DNA from: Rhodobacter sp.
GTDB lineage: Bacteria > Pseudomonadota > Alphaproteobacteria > Rhodobacterales > Rhodobacteraceae
Direction: 5' to 3'
Assembly: GCA_020251025.1 (NCBI GenBank)
Contig: JADCDI010000033.1
Coordinates: 1-63,018, forward strand
DNA: 63,018 nucleotides
This document shows, one piece after another, positions 1 through 8,157 of this stretch. The notes below the pieces were generated by a model. That model searched no databases, was not told where the DNA came from, and saw nothing but the letters and a program-made list of their open reading frames with translations. Position 1 is the first letter of the stretch. Every line of letters begins with the position of its first letter. Both the position numbers and the translations under genes were made by a program.

Positions 1-54
1 CGGCCCGTCCTGATCCCGGCGCAGCGCTGTGGCAGGGGCGATGGCCCCTGCCAG
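1..54 (+). repeat. multi-hairpin repeat, 3' part only (copy R1)
   Basis: This is the tail of the same repeat seen complete at 96-303 and 62706-62917. It ends in the hairpin GGCAGGGGC-GATG-GCCCCTGCC. The window starts inside the copy, so its 5' part is not visible. A spacer of about 42 bases separates it from the next copy. Confidence 0.8.
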
Positions 55-95
55 AGAGAGATAGGGTATTTAGGAGTCGACAGGACCGCCTCTCC

Positions 96-303
96 GGGCG
101 GAAACAGGAAACGCACCGCGTTTCCCCCGCCCCTGCGGGACGGTGCGCCGTAAACCGGCAGATCCGGGAAAGACAGAGGCCAGCGCCCGACCCGGCGGGG
201 GCGAAGCGCCCGCCGGGGGCGGGGCGGGCGCTGGCTGGGGGCTTCGGGCCCCCGGCCCGTCCTGATCCCGACGCAGCGCTGTGGCAGGGGCGTTGGCCCC
301 TGC
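96..303 (+). repeat. multi-hairpin repeat, complete copy (R2)
   Basis: This roughly 208-base unit is built of successive inverted repeats. They are a GGAAACGC/GCGTTTCC stem flanked by GGGCGG/CCGCCC, a long GCCAGCGCCCG/CGGGCGCTGGC stem, a GGGGGC/GCCCCC stem and a final GGCAGGGGC stem. It matches 62706-62917 in order and orientation over nearly its whole length. No coding sequence is supported in it. It could be a REP/BIME-like intergenic repeat or a structured RNA family. Confidence 0.85.
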
Positions 304-339
304 GAGGGGGTGCCGCGCGCGCAGGCGCGGGCTTATCCC

Positions 340-1073
340 GCTGTGCGATTGCGCAAACCCGGCACCGCGCGGCCCCTGTTGCCCCAGGGCACCAACACCG
401 GCCCCTGCCAGCCGGTCGAACGCGATCACGCCCTGATGCGCGAGATTCTGGCCGTCCTCTGGGCCGTTCGCCACCCGGTCGGGATCACCACGCGCGGCAC
501 CATGACCGGACGCGATATCGACCTGATCGCGCCCATGGCGGCGCAGGGCCCGGCTGCGGTGCCAATCAGTGGCACCACTCCCGATGTCGGCCTTGCCCGC
601 AAGAGGGAACCCCGGGCACCCGCGCCGCGCCGCCGCCTGCCTGTCATCGAACGGCTGGCCCGGGCGGGCATTCCGGTGCGCATCCAGATCTCGCCGCTGA
701 TCCCGGCCCCGACCGGTCATGAACTTGAGGCTGTGATGCAAACCGGCCGTCACGCCGGGGCCACGGCGGCCAACTGCAGCCCCCTGCGCCTGCCACCCGA
801 GGTGTCCGCCCTGTTCCGCGAGTGGCCGGAGGTCGCCTTCCCCGCCCGCGCCGCCCGGATCATGGGACGGGCGCGCGAATTGCACGGCGGGTGCCACTGC
901 GACCCCCGGATTCGGCACCCGCCTGCGCGGCCAGGCCCCCCCGGGCCGTGCTGATCCGCCGCCGCGCCGATGTGGCGCGCAAGCGGCTGGGCCATGGCGA
1001 AGGGCTTCGGGCGCTTTGGTCCGGTCCTTTGGCCCCGCCACAGCGGGTCGGCGACCAGCTGTCAGTGTTCTGA
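340..1073 (+). pseudogene. decayed PA0069-family (SPL-like) radical SAM protein
   Basis: The first reading frame (about 340-930) carries recognisable pieces of the PA0069/spore-photoproduct-lyase-like radical SAM family. These include GTNT-x-P-x-QPVER near 388, DIDLIAPMAAQG, EPRAPAPRRRL and the stretch GRARELHGG. The match then continues in another frame to the family's usual ending, here GDQLSVF before the stop at 1071-1073, so there is at least one frameshift around 900-950. The N-terminal third with the CxxxCxxC iron-sulfur motif is absent; repeat R2 lies where it should begin. Several conserved residues are changed: GTNTDPY would be expected but GTNTGPC is seen. I regard it as a dead remnant. 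The family assignment is from remembered motifs. Confidence 0.75.
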
Positions 1074-1154
1074 ACGGACCCGGCCGCAGCACGGACCTTT
1101 GCGCAAGGAGCTGCCGAACACCCTTGAATGTGCCGCGACCCCGGCGCAGCCGTT

Positions 1155-1490
1155 GCGCCCGATCCGCGCCGGATGCGTGTCCCGGAATCCCGATCCAGGC
1201 TTCAACCCATGGCCCAGCATCCGGTCAAATCCGGCATGGGCCAGCGCCAGGATACCCGCCGCCCTGAGCCAGTGTTCACCCAAAAGGGCACCCGGCGCCA
1301 TGAAGGCGGGTCCGGAACCATGAGGATGCGCTGCATTTCAGGCCGCTGCGCCAACCTTCGGACCGGCCAGACAGGCCGCAAGGGACCGCTCCGGCGCAAA
1401 AAGGACGATCAGTGCCAGCCGCCGGACCATCGGATGCCGGTCCTGCGCCAGACTCACCATCGCCCGGAAACACCAAAGCGCCCCCGGAGC
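1155..1490 (-). pseudogene. decayed DUF4260 family membrane protein
   Basis: On the minus strand one frame reads RRLALIVLFAPE, CLAGPKVGAA, then an in-frame TGA at 1338-1340, then NAAH and further on LALAHAGFDRMLGHGLK and FRDTHPARIGR. This follows the DUF4260 pattern of a short membrane protein (LFLAPDLSMLGYLAGP, YNAAH, AHIGFDRALGYGLK, FGDTHLGRIGR) over most of its length. The stop replaces the conserved Tyr of YNAAH. The N-terminus is not clear beyond about 1490. It lies next to another decayed gene, so the 340-1490 stretch is a small graveyard between the edge repeats and bmt. Confidence 0.7.
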
Positions 1491-1514
1491 GTTGTCAAAA
1501 GACCGCGCCGGGCA

Positions 1515-2528
1515 TCAGCCCCGGCGCCCGCGCCGCTCGCGCCGCCCGGCACCGGCATCATCGCCCGTCCCGTCCGACGCCGAAGAGAAGCCGCCCAGCA
1601 GGGCGCTGATGCTTTCCAGCGTCGGGCGCGGTCCCCTGGGGCGGCTTTCCAGCGCGGCCCGCATCGCCTTCAGATGTTCGGGCATGGTGCCGCAGCAGCC
1701 GCCGATGATCCGCACGCCGGCATCGCGCGCCAGCACCGCATATTCGGCCATCAACTCTGGCGTGCCGTCGTAATGGATGTGCCCTTCGTGATACTTCGGA
1801 ATGCCCGCATTGCCCTTGGCAATCAGCGGCCGTTCCGATCCATGCGCGGCAAAGCCCAGAATGGTGCGCAACAGGTCCGAAGCCCCGACACCGCAATTGG
1901 CACCGAAGGCGATGGGCGGGTTCGGCAGTTTTTCCACCATCCCGACCATCGCGGCGGATGTGACGCCCATCATGGTGCGCCCGGCGGTATCAAAGCTCAT
2001 CGTGCCGCACCAGGGCATGCGGGCCAGTTGCGCGGCCTCGGCTGCTGCCCTGAATTCTTCCGGTGCCGACATGGTTTCAACCCAAAGCACATCCGCGCCC
2101 CCGGCCTTCAGCCCCTCGGCCTGTTCGTGAAACATCTCGACCGCAACGCTGTGGGTCATGGTTCCCATCGGCTCGAAAATCTCGCCCGTCGGCCCCATCG
2201 ACCCGGCGACAACCACGCTGCGCCCCGCCGCATCGGCAATCTCGCGCCCCAGGCTGGCGGCAAGGCGGTTCAGCTCCATCACGCGGTCCTGCGCGCCGTG
2301 CAGCTTCATCCGGCTGGCATTGCCGCCAAAGGAATTGGTCAGGAAGATGTCCGATCCTGCCTGCACCGCCGCGCGGTAAAGGCTGCGGATGCTGTCGGGA
2401 CGCTCGACGTTCCAGATCTCGGGCGCATCGCCCGACGACAGGCCCATGTTGAACAGGTTGGTCCCGGTCGCGCCATCGGCCATCAGCCAGTCGCGGGCGG
2501 CAAGAAGGCGGGTCAGGGCATCGGACAT
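1515..2528 (-). CDS. bmt: betaine-homocysteine S-methyltransferase
   Basis: The gene encodes a 337-residue homocysteine S-methyltransferase-domain protein (pfam S-methyl_trans), which moves a methyl group from glycine betaine to homocysteine to give methionine and dimethylglycine. The zinc ligands are visible as C212 in NCGVG and the C278-C279 pair in GGCCG. The N-terminal DGATGTNL and the SFGGN loop are typical of the family. The last 25 residues are a charged Arg/Gly-rich tail with no expected role. The gene stands alone on the minus strand. A CAGCAG-TTC-CTGCTG hairpin lies in its leader about 20 bases before the ATG (2549-2563). Related methyl acceptors or donors cannot be excluded, but betaine is the usual assignment in Rhodobacterales. 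Confidence 0.88.
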   Translation of the reverse strand: MSDALTRLLAARDWLMADGATGTNLFNMGLSSGDAPEIWNVERPDSIRSLYRAAVQAGSDIFLTNSFGGNASRMKLHGAQDRVMELNRLAASLGREIADAAGRSVVVAGSMGPTGEIFEPMGTMTHSVAVEMFHEQAEGLKAGGADVLWVETMSAPEEFRAAAEAAQLARMPWCGTMSFDTAGRTMMGVTSAAMVGMVEKLPNPPIAFGANCGVGASDLLRTILGFAAHGSERPLIAKGNAGIPKYHEGHIHYDGTPELMAEYAVLARDAGVRIIGGCCGTMPEHLKAMRAALESRPRGPRPTLESISALLGGFSSASDGTGDDAGAGRRERRGRRG

Positions 2529-2675
2529 GATAACTCCCGTTCAGGGGTCAGCAGGAACTGCTGCGATACAGACCTGTGCCACGTGCCCTTGCGGTTTGCA
2601 ATTTCATTCACGGGCCTGGCCAGGCCTGGCACCAGCCGGGCCAGCCGCCCGGCTATCGGTCCCTGTCCGGGTTGC

Positions 2676-2990
2676 CTATGCCTCGTCCACAAGCTGGGCC
2701 TTGGCCACGGCCAGAAGCTCGGTCATCCTGGCGCGCACGGCGTCGGGCGAAGACAGGGCACCCAGATCGCCCGCGACCTTGCGGACCACATCTTCGCTGC
2801 CCGCCTCCTCAAAATCGGCCTTGACCACGCTCATGGCATAGTCTGCCGCCGCATCGCCCGATTTGCCCATCAATTCCGCCGCCCAGAGGCCCAGCAGCTT
2901 GTTGCGGCGCGCCTCGGCGCGGAACTGCATTTCAGTGTCATGGGCAAACTTGGATTCGAAGGCGCGCTCGCGGTCAGTGAAGCCAGACAT
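2676..2990 (-). CDS. ATP synthase F1 inhibitor zeta subunit (DUF1476)
   Basis: This 104-residue soluble, largely helical protein of the DUF1476 family is the zeta subunit described in Paracoccus denitrificans, where it blocks ATP hydrolysis by F1. The family core [15 protein letters not shown] followed by [20 protein letters not shown] is fully present, as is [14 protein letters not shown] and the [11 protein letters not shown] helix. I chose the ATG at 2988-2990 because this gives the family's usual length and start. The frame stays open upstream, but that part is not conserved. It is divergent to purC, sharing a 184-base promoter region. Confidence 0.9.
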   Translation of the reverse strand: MSGFTDRERAFESKFAHDTEMQFRAEARRNKLLGLWAAELMGKSGDAAADYAMSVVKADFEEAGSEDVVRKVAGDLGALSSPDAVRARMTELLAVAKAQLVDEA

Positions 2991-3174
2991 CGGTTGTTTC
3001 CCTGCTGTGATCCCCGTTGGCCCCCATATGCGGTCTCTGTTGCGGTGCCGCAAGGGGCCAGACGGCGGTGATTGCCTTGCGACAGGGGACGGGTTGACGT
3101 ATAGCCTGCGACATAACGGCGAAAGGCCGGTGCCGCGCCGGTGCCTGCCCCGTTCACCGCCGCGCGGAGAGGTC

Positions 3175-3936
3175 ATGGCACGACGCAAAAAGATTTACGA
3201 AGGCAAGGCCAAGATCCTCTATGAAGGCCCCGAACCGGGCACCCTGGTTCAGTACTTCAAGGATGACGGCGGGGCGATCATCACGCCCAAGCCCGGTCAG
3301 GCCATCGAGGGCAAGGGCGTTCTCAACAACCGCCTGTCGGAATTCTTCATGTCCGGGCTGAATGCCATCGGGGTGCCCACCCATTTCATCCGCCGCCTGA
3401 ACATGCGCGAGCAGCTGGTCCGCATGGCGGAAATCATCCCGATCCAGGTGGTGGTGCGCAATTTCGCCGCCGGGGCGATTTCCGAGCGCCTGGGGATTGC
3501 CGAAGGCACACCTCTGCCCCGGCCGATTGTCGAATTCTACTACAAGGACGAAAAGCTGGGCGATCCGATGGTGGCGGAAGAGCATATCATCGCCTTCGGC
3601 TGGGCCGGGCAGCAGGATCTGGACGACATGGTGGCGCTGGCGCTGCGGGTGAATGATTTCCTGTCGGGGGTCATGATGGGGGTGGGCATCCGGCTTGCCG
3701 ATTTCCGGATCGAGATCGGCCGCATCTGGGAGGGGGATTTCATGCGGCTGATCATCGCCGATGAAATCAGCCCCGACAGTTGCCGCCTGTGGGACACGCG
3801 CGCAGCCGAACGCGCCGAAGGCCAGCCCGCCATCGACCCCGGCCCGCTGGCCGATGTCTATACCGAACTGGCCCGCCGTCTGGGGGTTCTGCCCACGAAT
3901 GTCACGCATACGCCGAAGCCCACGCTGATCAACTGA
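3175..3936 (+). CDS. purC: phosphoribosylaminoimidazole-succinocarboxamide synthase
   Basis: This 253-residue SAICAR synthetase joins aspartate to CAIR using ATP in de novo purine synthesis. The N-terminal [11 protein letters not shown] and the ATP-grasp-like signature [12 protein letters not shown] are present, and the length is that of the short bacterial type. The start at 3175 is supported by a GGAGAGG Shine-Dalgarno just upstream and by the conserved [13 protein letters not shown] beginning; the longer open frame upstream is not conserved. It is followed after 11 bases by purS, so the two are co-transcribed. Confidence 0.96.
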   Translation: MARRKKIYEGKAKILYEGPEPGTLVQYFKDDGGAIITPKPGQAIEGKGVLNNRLSEFFMSGLNAIGVPTHFIRRLNMREQLVRMAEIIPIQVVVRNFAAGAISERLGIAEGTPLPRPIVEFYYKDEKLGDPMVAEEHIIAFGWAGQQDLDDMVALALRVNDFLSGVMMGVGIRLADFRIEIGRIWEGDFMRLIIADEISPDSCRLWDTRAAERAEGQPAIDPGPLADVYTELARRLGVLPTNVTHTPKPTLIN

Positions 3937-3947
3937 AAGGTCTTTCG

Positions 3948-4187
3948 ATGAAAGCCCGCGTTCATGTCATGCTGAAGGACGGCGTTCTGGACCCCCAGGG
4001 CGAGGCGGTGCGCCATGCGCTTGGGACGCTGGGGTTTGCCGGCGTGCAGGCCGTGCGCCAGGGCAAGGTGATCGAGCTTGATCTGTCCGCCACCGACCGC
4101 GCGGCCGCAGAGCATCAGGTGCGCGCCATGTGCGAGACGCTGCTGGCCAACACCGTGATCGAGACATTCACCGTCGAGATCGCCTGA
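3948..4187 (+). CDS. purS: phosphoribosylformylglycinamidine synthase, PurS subunit
   Basis: This 79-residue small subunit of the three-part FGAM synthase (PurS-PurQ-PurL) bridges the glutaminase PurQ and the synthetase PurL. The beginning KARVHVMLKDGVLDPQG and the end ETFTVEIA are characteristic. It starts 11 bases after purC and is separated from purQ by an alcohol dehydrogenase gene. Confidence 0.95.
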   Translation: MKARVHVMLKDGVLDPQGEAVRHALGTLGFAGVQAVRQGKVIELDLSATDRAAAEHQVRAMCETLLANTVIETFTVEIA

Positions 4188-4238
4188 AGGGAAATCCCGC
4201 GCCCCGGCATCCGGGGCAGGCCGGCGGAGGGACAGGCC

Positions 4239-5276
4239 ATGCGCGCTGCGGTTCTGCGGACCTATAACGGCGATCTGTCGCTGGAACAGGTGGCAGACCC
4301 CGCCTGCGCGCCCGATGGTGTGGTGCTGCGGGTTCTGGCCTGCGGCATCTGCCGGTCGGACTGGCATGGCTGGACCGGAGAGCATCCGCGCGTGAAGCCG
4401 GGGCAGATTCCCGGCCATGAATACTGCGGCGAGGTGGTAGAGGCCGGGGCGCTGTCGGCATGGCAGGTGGGCGACCGGGTGGTGGCACCCTTCATCCTGG
4501 CCTGCGGGGCCTGCCCTGACTGCCAGTCTGGCCATGGCAATGTCTGCGCGCGCCAGCGTCTGCCGGGGTTCACGGAACCGGGGGCCTTTGCCGAGTTCAT
4601 CTCTGTACCCTTTGCCCATAACCTGGCACGTCTGCCCGACAGTCTGCCTTTGGCGGTTGCGGCGGGGCTGGGATGCCGGGTGACGACGGTCTGGCATGCG
4701 CTGACCGACCGGGCGGCGCTGCAGGCCGGCGAATGGCTGGCCGTCCATGGCACCGGGGGGATCGGTCTTTCGGCGCTGCTGCTGGGCCGGGCGCTGGGCG
4801 CGCGGGTCATTGTTGTCGATGTCGTTCCCGAAAAGCTGGCCCATGCGCTGGCACAGGGGGCCGAGGCCGTGATCGATGCGCGCGACGGCGATGTTGCAGG
4901 GCGCATCATCGAACTGACCGGCGGCGGGGCGCATCTGAGCATCGAGGCGCTGGGCATTGCCGCCACCACCAATGCCTCGATCGATTGTCTTCGCCCGCTG
5001 GGCCGCCATGTGCAGATCGGCATGCCGGTGGGCCCTGCCGCGCGGATGGAGATCAACATGAACGCCGTCTACATGAAGAATCTGGCCCTTTACGGCACGC
5101 GCGGCATGCCAGGCTGGCGCTATCCGTCGCTGCTGTCGCTGATCGAGGCGGGGCGGGTGGATTTTGCGCCGCTGATCGCGCGGCGTGTGGCCCTGTCGGA
5201 TGCCTCGGCGGAACTGCGCGCCTTCAACGGACCGACCCCGCCGGGCGTGGCCGTGATCACCGACTTTTCGGCCTAG
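4239..5276 (+). CDS. zinc-dependent alcohol dehydrogenase family protein
   Basis: This 345-residue medium-chain dehydrogenase/reductase has the GroES-like N-terminal domain with catalytic-zinc ligands C38 and H60-E61 (in CGICRSD and GHEYCGE) and the structural zinc set C89, C92, C95, C103. A Rossmann domain follows with HGTGGIGLSA near residue 170 and an acidic VVDVV strand end, suggesting NAD(H) rather than NADP(H). The substrate cannot be read from the sequence. It starts 51 bases after purS on the same strand and ends before a hairpin at 5406-5426. It may be a transcriptional passenger of the purine genes or have its own promoter. Confidence 0.88.
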   Translation: MRAAVLRTYNGDLSLEQVADPACAPDGVVLRVLACGICRSDWHGWTGEHPRVKPGQIPGHEYCGEVVEAGALSAWQVGDRVVAPFILACGACPDCQSGHGNVCARQRLPGFTEPGAFAEFISVPFAHNLARLPDSLPLAVAAGLGCRVTTVWHALTDRAALQAGEWLAVHGTGGIGLSALLLGRALGARVIVVDVVPEKLAHALAQGAEAVIDARDGDVAGRIIELTGGGAHLSIEALGIAATTNASIDCLRPLGRHVQIGMPVGPAARMEINMNAVYMKNLALYGTRGMPGWRYPSLLSLIEAGRVDFAPLIARRVALSDASAELRAFNGPTPPGVAVITDFSA

Positions 5277-5595
5277 AGCGTGATGAGGCTCTGTTGAGTC
5301 GGCCGACGCATAGCGTGCCCTTTCCTTCTTGCCGGATTACCGCCGTCAGGCTTGGGGCACGCCCCTTGCCTGCGGGCTGAAGCCCTCCGGCAATCGGACC
5401 GTGAGAACGCTCCACAGGAGCGTTTTCAGTCAGTCCTCCGGGCGCGCAGTTTCCAGCCTGGCCGCGCGGTTTCCCGATGGATTTTCGCCCATTGTCTTCG
5501 GCTTGCACAAGGTCGCGCATGAGACGGGGCAGGGGGGTGGAATGCCCCGTCGGTTTGGTCTAAGCGACACTTACATCTCTTGCGGAGGACCGCCG
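5277..5595 (+). other. intergenic region before purQ
   Basis: This 319-base stretch has no supported gene. It contains the terminator-like hairpin at 5406-5426 and ends with the purQ ribosome-binding site TGCGGAGGA. It probably holds a separate purQ promoter, but I cannot place the hexamers with confidence. Confidence 0.5.
5406..5426 (+). terminator. putative intrinsic terminator
   Basis: A perfect 8-bp stem AACGCTCC/GGAGCGTT with an ACA loop is followed by TT, giving a run of four T. The stem is short, so termination may be partial. It would separate the alcohol dehydrogenase transcript from purQ. Confidence 0.5.
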
Positions 5596-6264
5596 ATGAA
5601 AGCCGCCGTCGTCACCTTTCCGGGGTCAAACTGTGACCGTGACCTTGCCGTGGCCTTTGCGCGGGCCGGGGCAGAGGTGGTTCGGGTCTGGTACAAGGAT
5701 ACGGCCCTTCCGGCGGGCGTGGACATCGTGGGCATTCCCGGCGGCTTTTCCTTTGGCGACTATCTGCGCTGCGGGGCCATTGCCGCGCGCTCGCCCGTCG
5801 GGCGGGCGGTGGCGGACCATGCGGCGCGCGGCGGTTTCGTGCTGGGCATCTGCAACGGCTTTCAGGTGCTGACCGAGATGGGCCTGCTGCCCGGTGCGCT
5901 GATGCGCAATGCGGGGCTGAGGTTCGTGTGCAAGCCCGTGACGCTGACGGTCGCCACGGCAAACAGCGCCTATACCGGCGGGTGGGCCAGGGGCGACCGG
6001 ATCATCCTGCCGGTTGCGCATCATGACGGCAATTACACCGCCGACGCCGGAACGCTGGCACGCCTGACCGGGGAAGACCGCATCGCCTTTACCTATGCCG
6101 AAAATCCGAACGGGGCGATGGCGGACATCGCCGGGGTGCTGTCGGCCAACCGCAGGGTGCTTGGCCTGATGCCGCATCCGGAACGCGCCGTCGATGCAGC
6201 CCTGGGCGGGACCGATGGTTCGGTCCTTTTCCGTTCGGTTCTTGGCGCGTTTGCGCCGGTCTGA
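5596..6264 (+). CDS. purQ: phosphoribosylformylglycinamidine synthase, glutaminase subunit PurQ
   Basis: This 222-residue class I glutamine amidotransferase supplies ammonia to PurL in the fourth step of purine synthesis. The nucleophile is C86 in LGICNGFQ and the catalytic His/Glu are H194 and E196 in [18 protein letters not shown] is the family loop. The ATG at 5596 follows a good Shine-Dalgarno and begins with the conserved [16 protein letters not shown]. PurL is not in the window. Confidence 0.95.
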   Translation: MKAAVVTFPGSNCDRDLAVAFARAGAEVVRVWYKDTALPAGVDIVGIPGGFSFGDYLRCGAIAARSPVGRAVADHAARGGFVLGICNGFQVLTEMGLLPGALMRNAGLRFVCKPVTLTVATANSAYTGGWARGDRIILPVAHHDGNYTADAGTLARLTGEDRIAFTYAENPNGAMADIAGVLSANRRVLGLMPHPERAVDAALGGTDGSVLFRSVLGAFAPV

Positions 6265-6309
6265 CCCCGGACGCTTGAGCAGGGCGGGCCGAGCGCCTAC
6301 AGTCACGCC

Positions 6310-8151
6310 ATGAGCGAACCGGCAGGCAGCCCCGAAGACATGACGGAAGGCCCGGATGTGTCCGGATTGACGTGGCGTGTGCGACTGGCCGTTGCCGTGC
6401 TGATCCTGTTTGCCATTGGCGTGGTTCTGTTCACCAACCAGTGGCTGACCCAGCGCTTCACCGAAACGACCCGCAGCCGCGCCGAACTGCGGCTGGCGCT
6501 GTATTCGGGAAACATCCTGACGGAATTGCAGCGCAATTCGGTGGTGCCGCTGTTGCTGGCGCGCGACCCTGAACTGATCGGTGCGCTGACCTCGGGCAAC
6601 TTTGCGCTGACCTCGCAGCGGCTGATTTCGTTTCAGTCCGAAATCGGCGCGGCGTCGATCCTGCTGCTGGACAGCGGCGGGCGGGTTGTGGCCGCAACCA
6701 CCCGGCAGCGTATCGGAACCAATTACAGCGGCGAGGCCTTTTTCGTCGAGGCGCAACGGGCCGGGGAGACGGTGTTTTCCGCCGCGCAGCGGGCGGAAGG
6801 CGGCTTTGGCTTCAGCTATTCGCGCGCCCTGGTGGCAGAGAACCGGACGATCGGGGTGATCGTGGTCGAGGTTGATCTGGCCAAGTACGAAAGGGCCTGG
6901 GCCGGGCTTCAGGATGCCGTCGCGGTCACGGACAGCCAGGGCACGGTCATGCTGGCCACCGAACCGCGCTGGCGCGGATTGCCCCTTGAGGATGCGATTT
7001 CGCTGATCGATGCGGCCAATCCGCTGACGCGGGCCTTCAAGGCGACGGCGGACTGGGCCAGTTCCCCCGGCGAGACTGCCGATACCTATGTCAAGGGCGA
7101 GGCCGTGATGCAGACAGCCGCCCGGATTCCGTTCCGGGGATGGCGGCTTGTCACCTTTACCGCCTATGATTCGGTGCGCGAACGGGTCAACGGCGTTCTG
7201 GCGCTGGAGATCATGGGATTTGCGATCCTTCTGGCGCTGACCTTTTACCTGCTGTCGCGTCGTGCCCTGTCGCGGTCAGAGTTCTTTCAGCGCGAATCTG
7301 CGGAATTGCGCCTGCTCAATGCCCGGCTGCAGCGCGAGATCGCCGAGCGTGAGCGTGTGCAAAAGACGCTGGCCGTGGCCGAACAGACCCTGGCCCAATC
7401 GTCAAAGCTGGCAGCCCTGGGAGAGATGTCTGCCGCTGTCAGCCATGAGCTTAACCAGCCCCTGGCCGCGATGAAGACCTATCTTGCCGGGGCGCGGCTG
7501 CTGCTGCAGCGGCGGCGCAGCGAAGAGGCGCTGTCTTCGTTCCAGCGGATCGATGATCTGATCGACCGCATGGGGGCGATCACGCGGCAACTCAAATCCT
7601 ATGCCCGAAAGGGGGGCGAGGCCTTTGAGCCGGTCGATGTGAAACAGGCGATCTCCTCGGCGCTGTCGATGATGGAGCCGCAGCTGAAGTCGCGTGTGAT
7701 CCGCATCACGCGCACCCTGCCGCGCAACCCCGTGATGGTTCTGGCCGACCGTGTTCGGCTGGAGCAGGTCATCATCAACCTTCTGCGCAATGCAATCGAT
7801 GCGACGCGCGGCCGGGCCGACCCGGCCATCGACATCCTGCTGTCGGCGGGCGAAACGGCGACCCTGGCCGTGCGCGACAACGGGCACGGCATTGCCGATC
7901 CCGAGACCCTGTTTGAACCCTTCTACACCACCAAGAAGCCGGGCGAGGGGGTGGGTCTTGGTCTGGCCATTTCTTCGGGGATCGTCAATGATCTGGGCGG
8001 GCGGCTGACCGCACGCAACGGGGAATCCGGCGGGGCGGTGTTTGAGGTACAGCTTCCCTTGATGGGCGCGCAACGCCCGCCGGTCCGGGAACCGAATGTC
8101 CCTGATCCCGTGGCGGCCCGGCCCGACGCCACCACGCAGGCAGCCGAGTGA
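6310..8151 (+). CDS. dctB: C4-dicarboxylate-type sensor histidine kinase (DctB)
   Basis: This 613-residue membrane sensor kinase has a first transmembrane helix near residues 22-43, a periplasmic sensor domain of the double-Cache type (about 45-290) and a second helix near 295-315. A coiled coil (about 325-365) follows, then a HisKA domain with phospho-acceptor H379 in SHELNQPLAAM, then a HATPase domain with N, G1 (GHGIADP) and G2 (GVGLGLAIS) boxes. This architecture and the ELNQPL form of the H box are those of DctB, which senses succinate, fumarate and malate. dctD follows after 6 bases. No dicarboxylate transporter is in the window. Confidence 0.85.
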   Translation: MSEPAGSPEDMTEGPDVSGLTWRVRLAVAVLILFAIGVVLFTNQWLTQRFTETTRSRAELRLALYSGNILTELQRNSVVPLLLARDPELIGALTSGNFALTSQRLISFQSEIGAASILLLDSGGRVVAATTRQRIGTNYSGEAFFVEAQRAGETVFSAAQRAEGGFGFSYSRALVAENRTIGVIVVEVDLAKYERAWAGLQDAVAVTDSQGTVMLATEPRWRGLPLEDAISLIDAANPLTRAFKATADWASSPGETADTYVKGEAVMQTAARIPFRGWRLVTFTAYDSVRERVNGVLALEIMGFAILLALTFYLLSRRALSRSEFFQRESAELRLLNARLQREIAERERVQKTLAVAEQTLAQSSKLAALGEMSAAVSHELNQPLAAMKTYLAGARLLLQRRRSEEALSSFQRIDDLIDRMGAITRQLKSYARKGGEAFEPVDVKQAISSALSMMEPQLKSRVIRITRTLPRNPVMVLADRVRLEQVIINLLRNAIDATRGRADPAIDILLSAGETATLAVRDNGHGIADPETLFEPFYTTKKPGEGVGLGLAISSGIVNDLGGRLTARNGESGGAVFEVQLPLMGAQRPPVREPNVPDPVAARPDATTQAAE

Positions 8152-8157
8152 GGTGAC

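Noticed and set aside
1128-3071. Very long rightward open frame (about 647 codons)
   Set aside because: It runs antisense through bmt and the ATPase inhibitor gene; the opposite strand has conserved proteins and this translation is Arg/Pro/His-rich.
3088-3125. TTGACG as a -35 box of a purC promoter
   Set aside because: No acceptable -10 hexamer at 16-18 bases; kept out of the feature list.
5288-5310. GGCTCTGTTGAG resembling an IS5 terminal repeat
   Set aside because: There is no second end, no transposase sequence and only about 12 similar bases.
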